From assembly GCA_045632845.1 (NCBI GenBank), contig JAZQXL010000011.1, forward strand, positions 62,001 through 126,000: a stretch of 64,000 bases of DNA. Reading direction: 5' to 3'. Below are positions 32,660 to 40,869 of this stretch, piece by piece (position 1 is the first letter of the stretch; every line of letters begins with the position of its first letter). The notes under the pieces were generated by a model. It worked only from the letters and a program-made list of their open reading frames with translations. It had not been told where the DNA came from and searched no databases. The position numbers and the translations under genes are program-made. This stretch comes from RGIG4140 sp045632845. Its GTDB lineage: Bacteria > Pseudomonadota > Alphaproteobacteria > CAAHEQ01 > UBA3637.

Positions 32660-35467
32660 ATGAATTTTTGGGATAAAAAAGGGGATAATGGTAATATGTT
32701 CGATGATGAATTACTCGATTCATCCGATCTTTTAGATGTTTCAAATTTGGATATTCCGTTATCAGATCAAAACGACCAATATAATGAAGAAGTCCCTATT
32801 GAAGGTGGAAATGTACAATCTTTCCCTTCATTTTTAGATACAACTTCTAAAAAAGCGCCAGCTATTCCAAAACAAACTGGCAGCAATACTCCTTTTATGG
32901 CTCCTCCAATTCCATCTGCAACAATGCAAAATCCTTCAATGCAGATGCAAAATTTTGACCAAACAACTGAAGAAGAAAATTTTCCTGAATTGCCTGAGGA
33001 TGATATTTATTATGAAGATGAACTTCCAGAACTTCCTTTAGATGAACAAGAGTATGAATACGAAGAAGATCTTCCACCATTGCCAGTAGATGAAGAAGAG
33101 TACGAAGAAGATCTTCCAGCATTACCAACTGAAGAAGAGTACGAAGAGGACCTTCCAGCATTGCCAACTGAAGAAGAGTACGAAGAGGATCTTCCAGCAT
33201 TACCAACTGAAGAAGAGTACGAAGAGGATCTTCCACCATTGCCAACTGAAGAAGAGTACGAAGAAGACCTTCCACCATTGCCAACTGAAGAAGAGTACGA
33301 AGAGGATCTTCCACCATTGCCAACTGAAGAAGAGTACGAAGAGGATCTTCCACCATTGCCAACTGAAGAAGAATACGAAGAGGATCTTCCACCATTGCCA
33401 ACTGAAGAAGAATGCGAAGAGGATCTTCCACCATTGACAACTGAAAAAGAGTACGAAGAAGATCTTCCACCACTGCCAACTGAAGAAGAGTACGAAGAGG
33501 ATCTTCCACCACTGCCAACTGAAGAAGAGTACGAAGAGGATCTTCCACCATTGCCAACTGAAGAAGAGTACGAAGAGGATCTTCCTCCTCTACCATCTGA
33601 TGAAGCATATCAAACACAACAATCAACAAACATTGAAGAAACAGCTGTTATAACAGATGAAGCAAACAATGAAATACTTACAAAGCAAGAGAAACCACAA
33701 AAAGCTGAAGAAGAATTTTATATTCGCACAGCCCAAGCCCCTCGATCAAAAACATTTGTAAAGCAAGCTGAAACACTGTTGGAGTCTGCTCAACCACAAA
33801 ATGAAAAAGAAGAAAAAAATGAAGCAGATGATAAATCTTCAAGTCAAAATGATGACATTGAAAATTTACACTATTCCAATCCGCTCTTTTTAAGAAAACT
33901 TTTTGCAAATGGGAACACATGTATTACAGCACCAGGAGCAACATTCCAACTTAAAGAAGATTTAAGATCATTGTTAGCACTTTTTTCAAATGGACGCTAC
34001 TTTGTCGCAGAAACATACAAATATGACGGAAAAGTTTTAAGCTTTGAATATCTTGTAAAAAAACGCAACCTTCAAATTGGCAAACCTGAATATGTGCCAA
34101 TGAATGTTTTGAGCACTATCTATGAATATGCTGCCCAAAATACTTATGCTGACGAAGATGAAGATACAACCGAAAAACCAGACGTTGTTGAGCAAGCTCA
34201 AGCACGTATGCAACGAGACTTTATTACCATTGTTTCTCGTGCTGCTGCCATGCACGTATCTGATATTCACGTTGTTGTAGCTGAAAACACCATTGTTATG
34301 TTCCGTGTAAATGGCTTGATGCAAACAGAAATGGAATATAAAAAAGAATGGGGTGAAAGCTTTGTTCGTGCGGCATTTGCTTCTGCTGATATTTCCGATG
34401 CCAACTATGCGCAAAATGAATATCAGGCTGCTCAAAAATTGGGAAGAACTCCTCTTCGTGGTTCTCATGGTAAGCTTGTTTTACCAAAAAACATTTTGGG
34501 TATTCGTTTACAATTTAACCCTATTGCTTTCGGCACAAGATATGTTGTTCTTCGTTTGTTGTATGCTGAAGAAAACATTGAAACATCAAGTGCATTAGAA
34601 GCTCTTGGTTTTACAAAAAAAGACACCGAAGCTTTCTATAAGTTACGTGGAGAACCAACAGGTATTACAATTATTTCAGGACCTACTGGTTCAGGTAAAT
34701 CAACTACATTACAACGTAACATGATTGCTATGTTACAAGAAAGAAACTATGAAGTTAACCTAATTACTGTGGAAGATCCACCTGAATATCCAATTCCAGG
34801 CGCTCGCCAAATGCCTGTTACAAACGCAACAATTGAAGAAGCAAAAGAACGAGAATTTACAAAGGCTTTAGCTGCCGCATTGCGTTCTGACCCTGACTCC
34901 ATGATGATCGGGGAAGTCCGTACTCTATCTGCAGCAGACTTGGCATTTAGAGCTGCTCTTTCTGGTCACAACGTTTGGACGACATTACACGCTAACAATG
35001 CGCCTGCCATTCTCATTCGTTTAAAGGATATGGGTGTTGAAGAATTTAAGTTGAAAGACCCTGAAATCATGAAAGGATTAACAGCTCAACGTTTGTTTAG
35101 AAGGTTGTGCCCACATTGCCGTGTAGCAACAACAAATATGCTAAATTCCCCAATTGTACAACGGTTAAGAGAAGGTTTTGGTGATGTTGCCCTTGAAACA
35201 ACATATTTAAGAGGTCCAGGATGCCGTCAATGTGATTTTAAAGGTGTTAAGGGGCGTATTGCTGTTTCTGAAATCATTTTACCTGACGCAACATTTCTTG
35301 ATTTAATGATGAAAGGTGATACTGTTAAAGCAACAAACTACTGGATTAATGAACTCAATGGTACAACATTAAGAGAATCTGCCTTAAGACATATGTTTAA
35401 TGGCATCATTGATGTAGCTGAAGTTGAAAGATGGACAGGTTTCTTGAACCAAACAATTACAGGATAA
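32660..35467 (+). CDS. pilQ: Pilus assembly ATPase (PilQ/GspE type) with acidic 14-repeat N-terminal region
   Basis: A 935-residue secretion ATPase. The first ~315 residues are acidic and mostly repeats of 13 residues (YEEDLPPLPTEEE), 14 copies at residues ~134-316. Residues ~420-520 form an N-domain; the motor core has Walker A GPTGSGKST near 674, ITVEDPPEYP (Asp box), and DPDSMMIGEVRT (Walker B). A zinc site pairs CPHC near 816 with CRQC about 40 residues later, as in GspE. Core length is normal, so the repeats are a true N-terminal addition. AAGGGGAC precedes the ATG. The ATPase powers pilus extension from the cytoplasm. Confidence 0.9.
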   Translation: MNFWDKKGDNGNMFDDELLDSSDLLDVSNLDIPLSDQNDQYNEEVPIEGGNVQSFPSFLDTTSKKAPAIPKQTGSNTPFMAPPIPSATMQNPSMQMQNFDQTTEEENFPELPEDDIYYEDELPELPLDEQEYEYEEDLPPLPVDEEEYEEDLPALPTEEEYEEDLPALPTEEEYEEDLPALPTEEEYEEDLPPLPTEEEYEEDLPPLPTEEEYEEDLPPLPTEEEYEEDLPPLPTEEEYEEDLPPLPTEEECEEDLPPLTTEKEYEEDLPPLPTEEEYEEDLPPLPTEEEYEEDLPPLPTEEEYEEDLPPLPSDEAYQTQQSTNIEETAVITDEANNEILTKQEKPQKAEEEFYIRTAQAPRSKTFVKQAETLLESAQPQNEKEEKNEADDKSSSQNDDIENLHYSNPLFLRKLFANGNTCITAPGATFQLKEDLRSLLALFSNGRYFVAETYKYDGKVLSFEYLVKKRNLQIGKPEYVPMNVLSTIYEYAAQNTYADEDEDTTEKPDVVEQAQARMQRDFITIVSRAAAMHVSDIHVVVAENTIVMFRVNGLMQTEMEYKKEWGESFVRAAFASADISDANYAQNEYQAAQKLGRTPLRGSHGKLVLPKNILGIRLQFNPIAFGTRYVVLRLLYAEENIETSSALEALGFTKKDTEAFYKLRGEPTGITIISGPTGSGKSTTLQRNMIAMLQERNYEVNLITVEDPPEYPIPGARQMPVTNATIEEAKEREFTKALAAALRSDPDSMMIGEVRTLSAADLAFRAALSGHNVWTTLHANNAPAILIRLKDMGVEEFKLKDPEIMKGLTAQRLFRRLCPHCRVATTNMLNSPIVQRLREGFGDVALETTYLRGPGCRQCDFKGVKGRIAVSEIILPDATFLDLMMKGDTVKATNYWINELNGTTLRESALRHMFNGIIDVAEVERWTGFLNQTITG
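33059..33607 (+). repeat. 39-bp in-frame tandem repeat, 14 units
   Basis: Fourteen units, the first of 42 bp and the rest of 39 bp, encode Y-E-E-D-L-P-P/A-L-P-T-E-E-E. Units 2-4 have DLPAL, later ones DLPPL; unit 10 carries C-for-Y and T-for-P variants; units differ mainly at silent sites. High identity points to recent expansion by slippage or unequal exchange. Confidence 0.95.
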
Positions 35468-35482
35468 TATAAGGATTAATTT

Positions 35483-36613
35483 ATGAACAAATCATCGCAA
35501 AAAAAGGCTGTTGTAAGACCAATCACTGCATTTGAAATTTCATATGCAAAGTTTATGTTTAAAAATATGCCTTCAAGTAGCAATGATAGAATTGCCTTAT
35601 ATAATAAATTGAGATCCTTGCTTCGAAACCGATTTTCCTTAATGGATGCATTAGAACGAATTTATCAAATTGCTTCAAAGGATGGTAAAAGCCCCTATGA
35701 TTCCTCTGCTATTGCTTTATCTTGTTGGATGAAAGCTATTCGAAATGGTGATCCCTTTTCTGTTGCATTAAGAGGATGGGCGCCAAGCACTGAATTGTTG
35801 ATGTTATCTGTCGGTGACGTGGCAAACCTTGAAACAGCACTTGAAAATACAGTTAAGGTTGTGGAAGGTACCAAGCGCATGAAACAAGCTGTTATTGGAG
35901 CTGTTTTATATCCTCTCTTCTTGTTAACAATGGTCTGCTTTTTAGTTTGGGGGGTTGGGGCATACATGGTTCCTCCAATGATTGATGCTGTTCCAAACTT
36001 ACACTGGAAAGGTACCGCGAAATCTTTAGTAGATTTATCCTACTTCGTTCAAGACCATCCACTTATTCTCTTTGGCACCCTCCCAGTCATTGTCACAATT
36101 ATTGCTCTAACATTCCCCAGATGGAAAAAAGAAACAAGAGCCATTGCTGACAAAATACCACCTTGGTCTATTTATCGTATTTTCATTGGTGTTGGTTGGC
36201 TTTTGTCTTTGTCTGCCCTTGTTAGTGCAGGAACACCAGTTTCAAAAGCAATGCGTGCATTAAGAGCTGATGCTTCACCTTATCTTCTTTATCGCATTGA
36301 TAGCTCTTTAAAACACGTCAACAATGGTGATAATATTGGGGATGCGCTTTATAAAACTGAACTTGGTTTTCCAGATGAAGAAGTTATCGGTGACCTAAGA
36401 ATTTATTCTGAATTGGATAACTTTACAGAAGCTCTCGAACGCCTTTCTGTTGAATGGATGGAAGATTCAATTCGAGATGTTGCCGCAAAAGCTGCAGCAT
36501 TGAATGGGCTTGCTATTTTAATCATTGCGGCCGTTATTTGTTGGGTTGTTGCAGGTACATTCGACATGCAAGAACAAATGGTTGATGGAATGGGTCTTGG
36601 TGGCGGCCGTTAA
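35483..36613 (+). CDS. pilR: PilR-type inner-membrane platform protein (GspF family)
   Basis: A 376-residue polytopic protein of the GspF/PilC/TadC superfamily. Two cytoplasmic helical domains (RIALYNKLRSLLRNRFSLMD near the N-terminus and LSLSALVSAGTPVSKAMRAL near 250) flank TM segments at ~140-165, ~195-215 and ~350-368. It is the platform turned by the ATPase to extract pilins. It is the last gene of the operon and is followed by a hairpin terminator, so no pilin, pilT or prepilin peptidase is included. Confidence 0.88.
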   Translation: MNKSSQKKAVVRPITAFEISYAKFMFKNMPSSSNDRIALYNKLRSLLRNRFSLMDALERIYQIASKDGKSPYDSSAIALSCWMKAIRNGDPFSVALRGWAPSTELLMLSVGDVANLETALENTVKVVEGTKRMKQAVIGAVLYPLFLLTMVCFLVWGVGAYMVPPMIDAVPNLHWKGTAKSLVDLSYFVQDHPLILFGTLPVIVTIIALTFPRWKKETRAIADKIPPWSIYRIFIGVGWLLSLSALVSAGTPVSKAMRALRADASPYLLYRIDSSLKHVNNGDNIGDALYKTELGFPDEEVIGDLRIYSELDNFTEALERLSVEWMEDSIRDVAAKAAALNGLAILIIAAVICWVVAGTFDMQEQMVDGMGLGGGR

Positions 36614-36620
36614 AAAAGAA

Positions 36621-36675
36621 AAAAACACTCTTTTTATCATTGTATTTTTGTACAATAGGTAAGAGTGTTTTTTTA
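36621..36675 (+). terminator. Terminator of the pilus operon
   Basis: AAAAACACTCTT (36621-36632) pairs with AAGAGTGTTTTT (36661-36672), followed by more U. A second hairpin, ATTGTA/TACAAT (36639-36644/36651-36656), nests in the loop. It ends the operon that begins at 26597. Confidence 0.75.
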
Positions 36676-36740
36676 TACCTTAAAATCTTTCCTATTTTTC
36701 AAAGGACAACTTCAACTCTTTGCATAAAAGGATATTTCCC

Positions 36741-36769
36741 TTGACTTAAATCAAAAAAAAACGTAACCT
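36741..36769 (+). promoter_or_regulatory. Weak candidate promoter of dtd
   Basis: TTGACT (36741-36746), 17 bases, TAACCT (36764-36769). Good -35, poor -10. Start would be near 36776, 15 bases before the ATG. Confidence 0.3.
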
Positions 36770-36790
36770 TGGAGCAACAAAGGAAAGAAA

Positions 36791-37228
36791 ATGAAAGTTA
36801 TTTTACAACGCGTCACCTCTTCTGAGGTTCATATTCAAAATAAATGTATCGGCAAGTCAGCCCAAGGATTTTGTATTCTTGTTGGAATGCAACCAACTGA
36901 CAACCCTACCCTTATTGAAAAAATGGCAAATCGAATTGTCAATTTACGTGTTTTTGAAGACGAAAATAAAAAAATGAACCTCTCCCTTTTAGACATCAAA
37001 GGTAGTTGCTTAATTGTATCTCAATTCACTCTTCTGGCTGACTGTAACAGCGGTAGACGCCCATCTTTCACGGGTGCGGGAAATCCAACTCAGGCAAATG
37101 AGCTTTTTAACTGTTTTGTTGAAGCTGTTAAACAAAAGGGAGTCCCTGTTGAAACAGGTGTTTTTGGTGCAGATATGCTTGTAAAAATTCATAACGATGG
37201 CCCTGCAACATTTATTTTAGAAAGTTAA
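36791..37228 (+). CDS. dtd: D-aminoacyl-tRNA deacylase
   Basis: A 145-residue DTD enzyme that removes D-amino acids from mischarged tRNA. The active-site motif VSQFTLLADCNSGRRPSFTG is near residues 76-95, and the cross-subunit Gly-Pro motif appears as NDGPATF near the C-terminus. Length and both motifs are standard. AAAGGAAAG precedes the ATG. It is followed by a small coiled-coil ORF and murA, with short spacers. Confidence 0.94.
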   Translation: MKVILQRVTSSEVHIQNKCIGKSAQGFCILVGMQPTDNPTLIEKMANRIVNLRVFEDENKKMNLSLLDIKGSCLIVSQFTLLADCNSGRRPSFTGAGNPTQANELFNCFVEAVKQKGVPVETGVFGADMLVKIHNDGPATFILES

Positions 37229-37233
37229 AAATC

Positions 37234-37413
37234 ATGACGACATCAGATTCAACAAATAATGATAAAATCATTCAAATCGCTCAAGAAAATTTAAATCTCA
37301 ATCGCAAACAAGCTGAAAAATTTGCCGATCAAGCAAGAGCTTTGCAAAAAAATCTTAAATTAAGAAAAAAACAAAAAGAAGAACGTCTCCAAGCAGAACA
37401 AAATAAAAAATAA
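37234..37413 (+). CDS. Small helical protein between dtd and murA (59 aa)
   Basis: ATG 37234 to TAA 37413 encodes 59 residues, all polar and helix-prone: NDKIIQIAQENLNLNRKQAE then KFADQARALQKNLKLRKKQK. Charged heptad-like pattern suggests a short coiled coil; the C-terminus is very basic. It starts 6 bases after dtd and ends 11 bases before murA, which carries its own GGAGAGG, so it fills the gap between two housekeeping genes and is probably translated. Its ribosome site is weak. No family recognised. Confidence 0.55.
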   Translation: MTTSDSTNNDKIIQIAQENLNLNRKQAEKFADQARALQKNLKLRKKQKEERLQAEQNKK

Positions 37414-37424
37414 GGAGAGGAATA

Positions 37425-38687
37425 ATGTATGCATTTAAAGTAAAAGGTGGTTATCCATTAAATGGCGAAGTTGATATTCACGGTGCAAAAAATGCTATTT
37501 TGCCTATTATGGTTGCATCTCTTTTAACATCTGAACCAGTCCACTTAACAAACATATCCTATCTTTCTGATGTTCTTACTTTATCAGACTTGCTCAAAAG
37601 TATGGGGATGAAAGTTAAAATTGATAAAAATGCATTAACCCTTCAAGCTGATGATATCTCAAGTATTCATGCAGATTATGATTTTGTTTCAAAAATGAGA
37701 GCATCTTTTTGGGTTTTAGGTCCCCTTCTTGCTCGTTTTGGAAAAGCAGAAGTTTCTCTTCCAGGGGGATGTGCTATTGGAACACGTCCAGTTGACTTGT
37801 ACCTAAACGCCTTAACCGAAATGGGGGCTAAAATAAAAGTTAAAAATGGTTATGTTTGCGCTTCTGGACCATTACATGGTGCTGAAATCTTTTTTCCAAA
37901 AGTTTCTGTTGGTGCAACACACAACACCGTTATGGCTGCAGTTTTAACAAAAGGAACAACAATTATTCATAATCCTGCATTGGAGCCAGAAGTAATCGAT
38001 TTGTTAAACATTCTTGTTAAAATGGGTGCTAAAATTTCAGGGATTGGCACAAAAGTTTTAACCATTGAAGGTGTTGATAAGTTGCATGGCACAACGCACA
38101 ATGTTATTCCTGATAGAATCGAAGCTGCTACATTTGCTGTTGCGGCAGCAATTACAAAAGGGAAACTCTTTTTAAAAGGTGCCCGAGCTGATTTGATGAG
38201 TGCTGTTACTGATGTTTTGCGCATTTCAAACATCATTCTTACGCAAACAGAAGACGGTCTACTTGTTGATGCTCAAAATGCTTCTCTTAAAGCTACATCC
38301 ATTACAACATGTGAATACCCAGGTTTCCCAACAGATGCTCAAGCGCCTCTTTCAAGTTTGTTAACACTCGCACATGGTGATACACTTATTGAAGAGCGTA
38401 TTTTTGAAAATCGATTTATGCACGTTCCCGAACTTCAACGTATGGGTGCTCAAATCAAGGTTTTAACAACCAATTCTATTTTAATTTCTGGTGTTAACAG
38501 TTTATCTGGAGCACCTGTAATGGCTTCTGATTTAAGAGGTGGTGTTGCATTGGTATTGGCTGCTTTAGCTGCCAAAGGCGAAACAACAATCACTCGAATT
38601 TATCACATTGATCGGGGTTATTACCAACTTGAAAGAAAATTAACAAACGTTGGAGCTCATATCGAACGCATAAAAATTGACGAATAA
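37425..38687 (+). CDS. murA: UDP-N-acetylglucosamine 1-carboxyvinyltransferase MurA
   Basis: A 420-residue enzyme for the first committed step of peptidoglycan synthesis, adding enolpyruvate from PEP to UDP-GlcNAc. The N-terminal VDIHGAKNAILPIMVASLL has the substrate-binding Lys-Asn. The active-site Cys is in GGCAIGTRPVDLY (Cys about 116), so it should be fosfomycin-sensitive. DRIEAATFAVAAAITKG and EYPGFPTDAQAPL are further family blocks. GGAGAGG precedes ATG 37425. Confidence 0.97.
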   Translation: MYAFKVKGGYPLNGEVDIHGAKNAILPIMVASLLTSEPVHLTNISYLSDVLTLSDLLKSMGMKVKIDKNALTLQADDISSIHADYDFVSKMRASFWVLGPLLARFGKAEVSLPGGCAIGTRPVDLYLNALTEMGAKIKVKNGYVCASGPLHGAEIFFPKVSVGATHNTVMAAVLTKGTTIIHNPALEPEVIDLLNILVKMGAKISGIGTKVLTIEGVDKLHGTTHNVIPDRIEAATFAVAAAITKGKLFLKGARADLMSAVTDVLRISNIILTQTEDGLLVDAQNASLKATSITTCEYPGFPTDAQAPLSSLLTLAHGDTLIEERIFENRFMHVPELQRMGAQIKVLTTNSILISGVNSLSGAPVMASDLRGGVALVLAALAAKGETTITRIYHIDRGYYQLERKLTNVGAHIERIKIDE

Positions 38688-38758
38688 AAAAACACTTTCT
38701 TTTTAAAAAAGTTTTTGATATACTCCTTTTTAAGGGATTAATTTTAAAGGTGGGAAAC

Positions 38759-39355
38759 ATGAAAAATCATTTATTTCTTTTATCTTTTTGTGTTTTATTG
38801 TCAGGATGTGTTCATCGTACTCAACAACATCAAGATGTGTATGCTCAAAGTGATTTGTTACCCCGTAAAACTGTGTCCGAACAATCTGCATATCCGTCTC
38901 AAACACAACAAAATACGTTAACATTACAAGGACAACAAACACCACCTATTGTTGTTCCACAGCAAACTATGTTACCCCCTCATGTTTTAGCAAATCCACA
39001 ATTACCGGTACAACAAACTCCTCAAAATAATCCAACACCATTTGTGCAAACAATTGTTATTCCTCAAGCGGCCCCTTATTCCTATCCAAATATGCTACTC
39101 ATGCAACAACCAACTCCTGTTGTTTCACACACCATAAATGGCCAACAATATCCAACTCAAATGTATCCTAATCAGGTGCCAACTTATACACCAACGGTTC
39201 AAAATGCACCAGTTCAAACACCTTATGCTCCTCAAAATGCGGCACCCCAACCTGTTTGGTCCAATCCACAAAACATTCAGCAAATTCAACCTGAAGCACC
39301 AGTTTCATCATTAAATACGCCTAGTGCTCAATTAGAAAATATTCCACGGTGGTAA
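38759..39355 (+). CDS. Pro/Gln-rich lipoprotein
   Basis: A 198-residue lipoprotein with lipobox LLSGC (Cys about 17). The mature part is nearly all Gln, Pro, Thr, Ala and Tyr (for example QTPQNNPTPFVQTIVIPQAA), clearly disordered and without charge clusters. ATG 38759 is preferred over GTG 38750; AAAGG lies ahead. TATACT at 38719-38724 may be its -10 box. Its stop codon directly abuts the comM ATG. Function unknown; perhaps a surface or wall-spanning lipoprotein. Confidence 0.7.
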   Translation: MKNHLFLLSFCVLLSGCVHRTQQHQDVYAQSDLLPRKTVSEQSAYPSQTQQNTLTLQGQQTPPIVVPQQTMLPPHVLANPQLPVQQTPQNNPTPFVQTIVIPQAAPYSYPNMLLMQQPTPVVSHTINGQQYPTQMYPNQVPTYTPTVQNAPVQTPYAPQNAAPQPVWSNPQNIQQIQPEAPVSSLNTPSAQLENIPRW

Positions 39356-40867
39356 ATGATTTCATCAACGCATACAGTCGCCTTTTCAGGCATTCATGTT
39401 TTAAAAATTAAAATCGAAGTTCAATTAACAAGAGGTTTACCAAGCTTTACAATTGTGGGCTTGGGGGACAAAGCAATCACTGAAAGTAAAGAGCGTGTTC
39501 GTGCTGTTTTAAATACATTACAAATCAATTTACCCCCTCAACGAATTACTGTTAACTTAGCTCCCGCAGATGTTTTTAAAGAAGGAACCCATTACGATTT
39601 ACCCATTGCAATGGCATTGCTTGCAGCAATGAAAATTATTCCACCTCATTTAATTGAAAACAACATTATGATGGGGGAACTTGGTCTAGATGGATCTATT
39701 AGACCTGTTGTTGGTATTTTGCCGGCTGCTATTGAGGCAAAGAGAAACAACTTTGGGTTTATCTGTCCTGAGAAACAAGGAAGCGAAGCCTTATGGGCTG
39801 AACTTGATAATATTATTGCTGCTCCAAACTTAATTTCATTACTCAACCATTTAAAAGGTGAAATTTTACTACCAAAACCCAAAGCTATAGAACAAAATGA
39901 TGCACCTTATCTACCAGATTTAGAAGATATTAAAGGTCAAGAAACAGCTAGACGTGCTTTAGAAATTGCAGCTGCGGGCGGCCACAATATGTTAATGATT
40001 GGACCTCCAGGAACTGGGAAATCTATGTTGGCTGCACGCCTCCCCTCTCTTTTACCCCCTCTATCGCATCAAGAAATGCTTGAGGTCAACCAGATTCACT
40101 CTGTTGCAGGCAAAACAAAAGATGGAACATTCATCACAACACGCCCTTTTAGAGCACCCCATCATTCTGCAACAATGGTTTCACTTGTTGGAGGTGGCTC
40201 AAAAGCAAAACCAGGTGAAATATCACTTGCTCATAGAGGAATTTTATTTTTAGATGAACTTCCTGAATTTAACAGAAGCGTTTTAGAAGCATTAAGACAA
40301 CCCATTGAAACAGGGACAATCACTGTTTCAAGAGCAAATGCACATGTTACATATCCTGCAAAATTTCAATTAATCACCGCTATGAACCCTTGCAAATGTG
40401 GATATTTAGGTGTTTTAGGAAATGAGTGTGCAAGAGCCCCTAAATGCGGTGCTGAATATTTATCAAAAATATCAGGTCCCCTCTTAGATAGAATTGATTT
40501 ACAACTTGAAGTTCCAGCTATTAATCCCTGGGATTTAGGAACCACTCAAAAAGGCGAATCTTCTGCAACAGTTGCCAAGCGTGTTAAACAAGCTCTTGAA
40601 TTTTCAAAAGATCGCTTTAAAAACACGGGAATTTTGCAAAATGCACAAATTGATGGTACGCTTTTAGAAGAGTTTGCAAAAATGTCAAATGATGCAAAAA
40701 GCACCTTGCAATTAGCAGCAGAAAAAATGAGACTTTCGGCCCGTGGCTATCATCGTGTGATACGTGTTGCCAGAACAATTGCTGATTTAGCACTTGAAGA
40801 TAGTATATCTACCCACCATATCAGTGAAGCACTTTCTTTTAAAAATCCCCTTAAATCTGCCGGATAA
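39356..40867 (+). CDS. comM: ComM/YifB family AAA+ ATPase
   Basis: A 503-residue protein of the magnesium-chelatase-like YifB/ComM family; ComM is a hexameric branch-migration helicase in natural transformation. The N-terminal Lon-type domain runs from VAFSGIHVLKIKIEVQLTRG to PADVFKEGTHYDLPIA. The AAA+ domain has Walker A GPPGTGKSM near 217, Walker B LFLDELPEF and a Cys pair region CKCGYLGVLGNEC. The start directly follows the lipoprotein stop with no gap; no separate ribosome site is obvious, so coupling is likely. Confidence 0.93.
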   Translation: MISSTHTVAFSGIHVLKIKIEVQLTRGLPSFTIVGLGDKAITESKERVRAVLNTLQINLPPQRITVNLAPADVFKEGTHYDLPIAMALLAAMKIIPPHLIENNIMMGELGLDGSIRPVVGILPAAIEAKRNNFGFICPEKQGSEALWAELDNIIAAPNLISLLNHLKGEILLPKPKAIEQNDAPYLPDLEDIKGQETARRALEIAAAGGHNMLMIGPPGTGKSMLAARLPSLLPPLSHQEMLEVNQIHSVAGKTKDGTFITTRPFRAPHHSATMVSLVGGGSKAKPGEISLAHRGILFLDELPEFNRSVLEALRQPIETGTITVSRANAHVTYPAKFQLITAMNPCKCGYLGVLGNECARAPKCGAEYLSKISGPLLDRIDLQLEVPAINPWDLGTTQKGESSATVAKRVKQALEFSKDRFKNTGILQNAQIDGTLLEEFAKMSNDAKSTLQLAAEKMRLSARGYHRVIRVARTIADLALEDSISTHHISEALSFKNPLKSAG

Positions 40868-40869
40868 TT

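Noticed and set aside
32895..33629. Long minus-strand and alternative plus-strand open frames across the ATPase repeat region
   Set aside because: They are open only because a stop-free 39-base unit is repeated; their products are simple repeats and no ribosome site fits.
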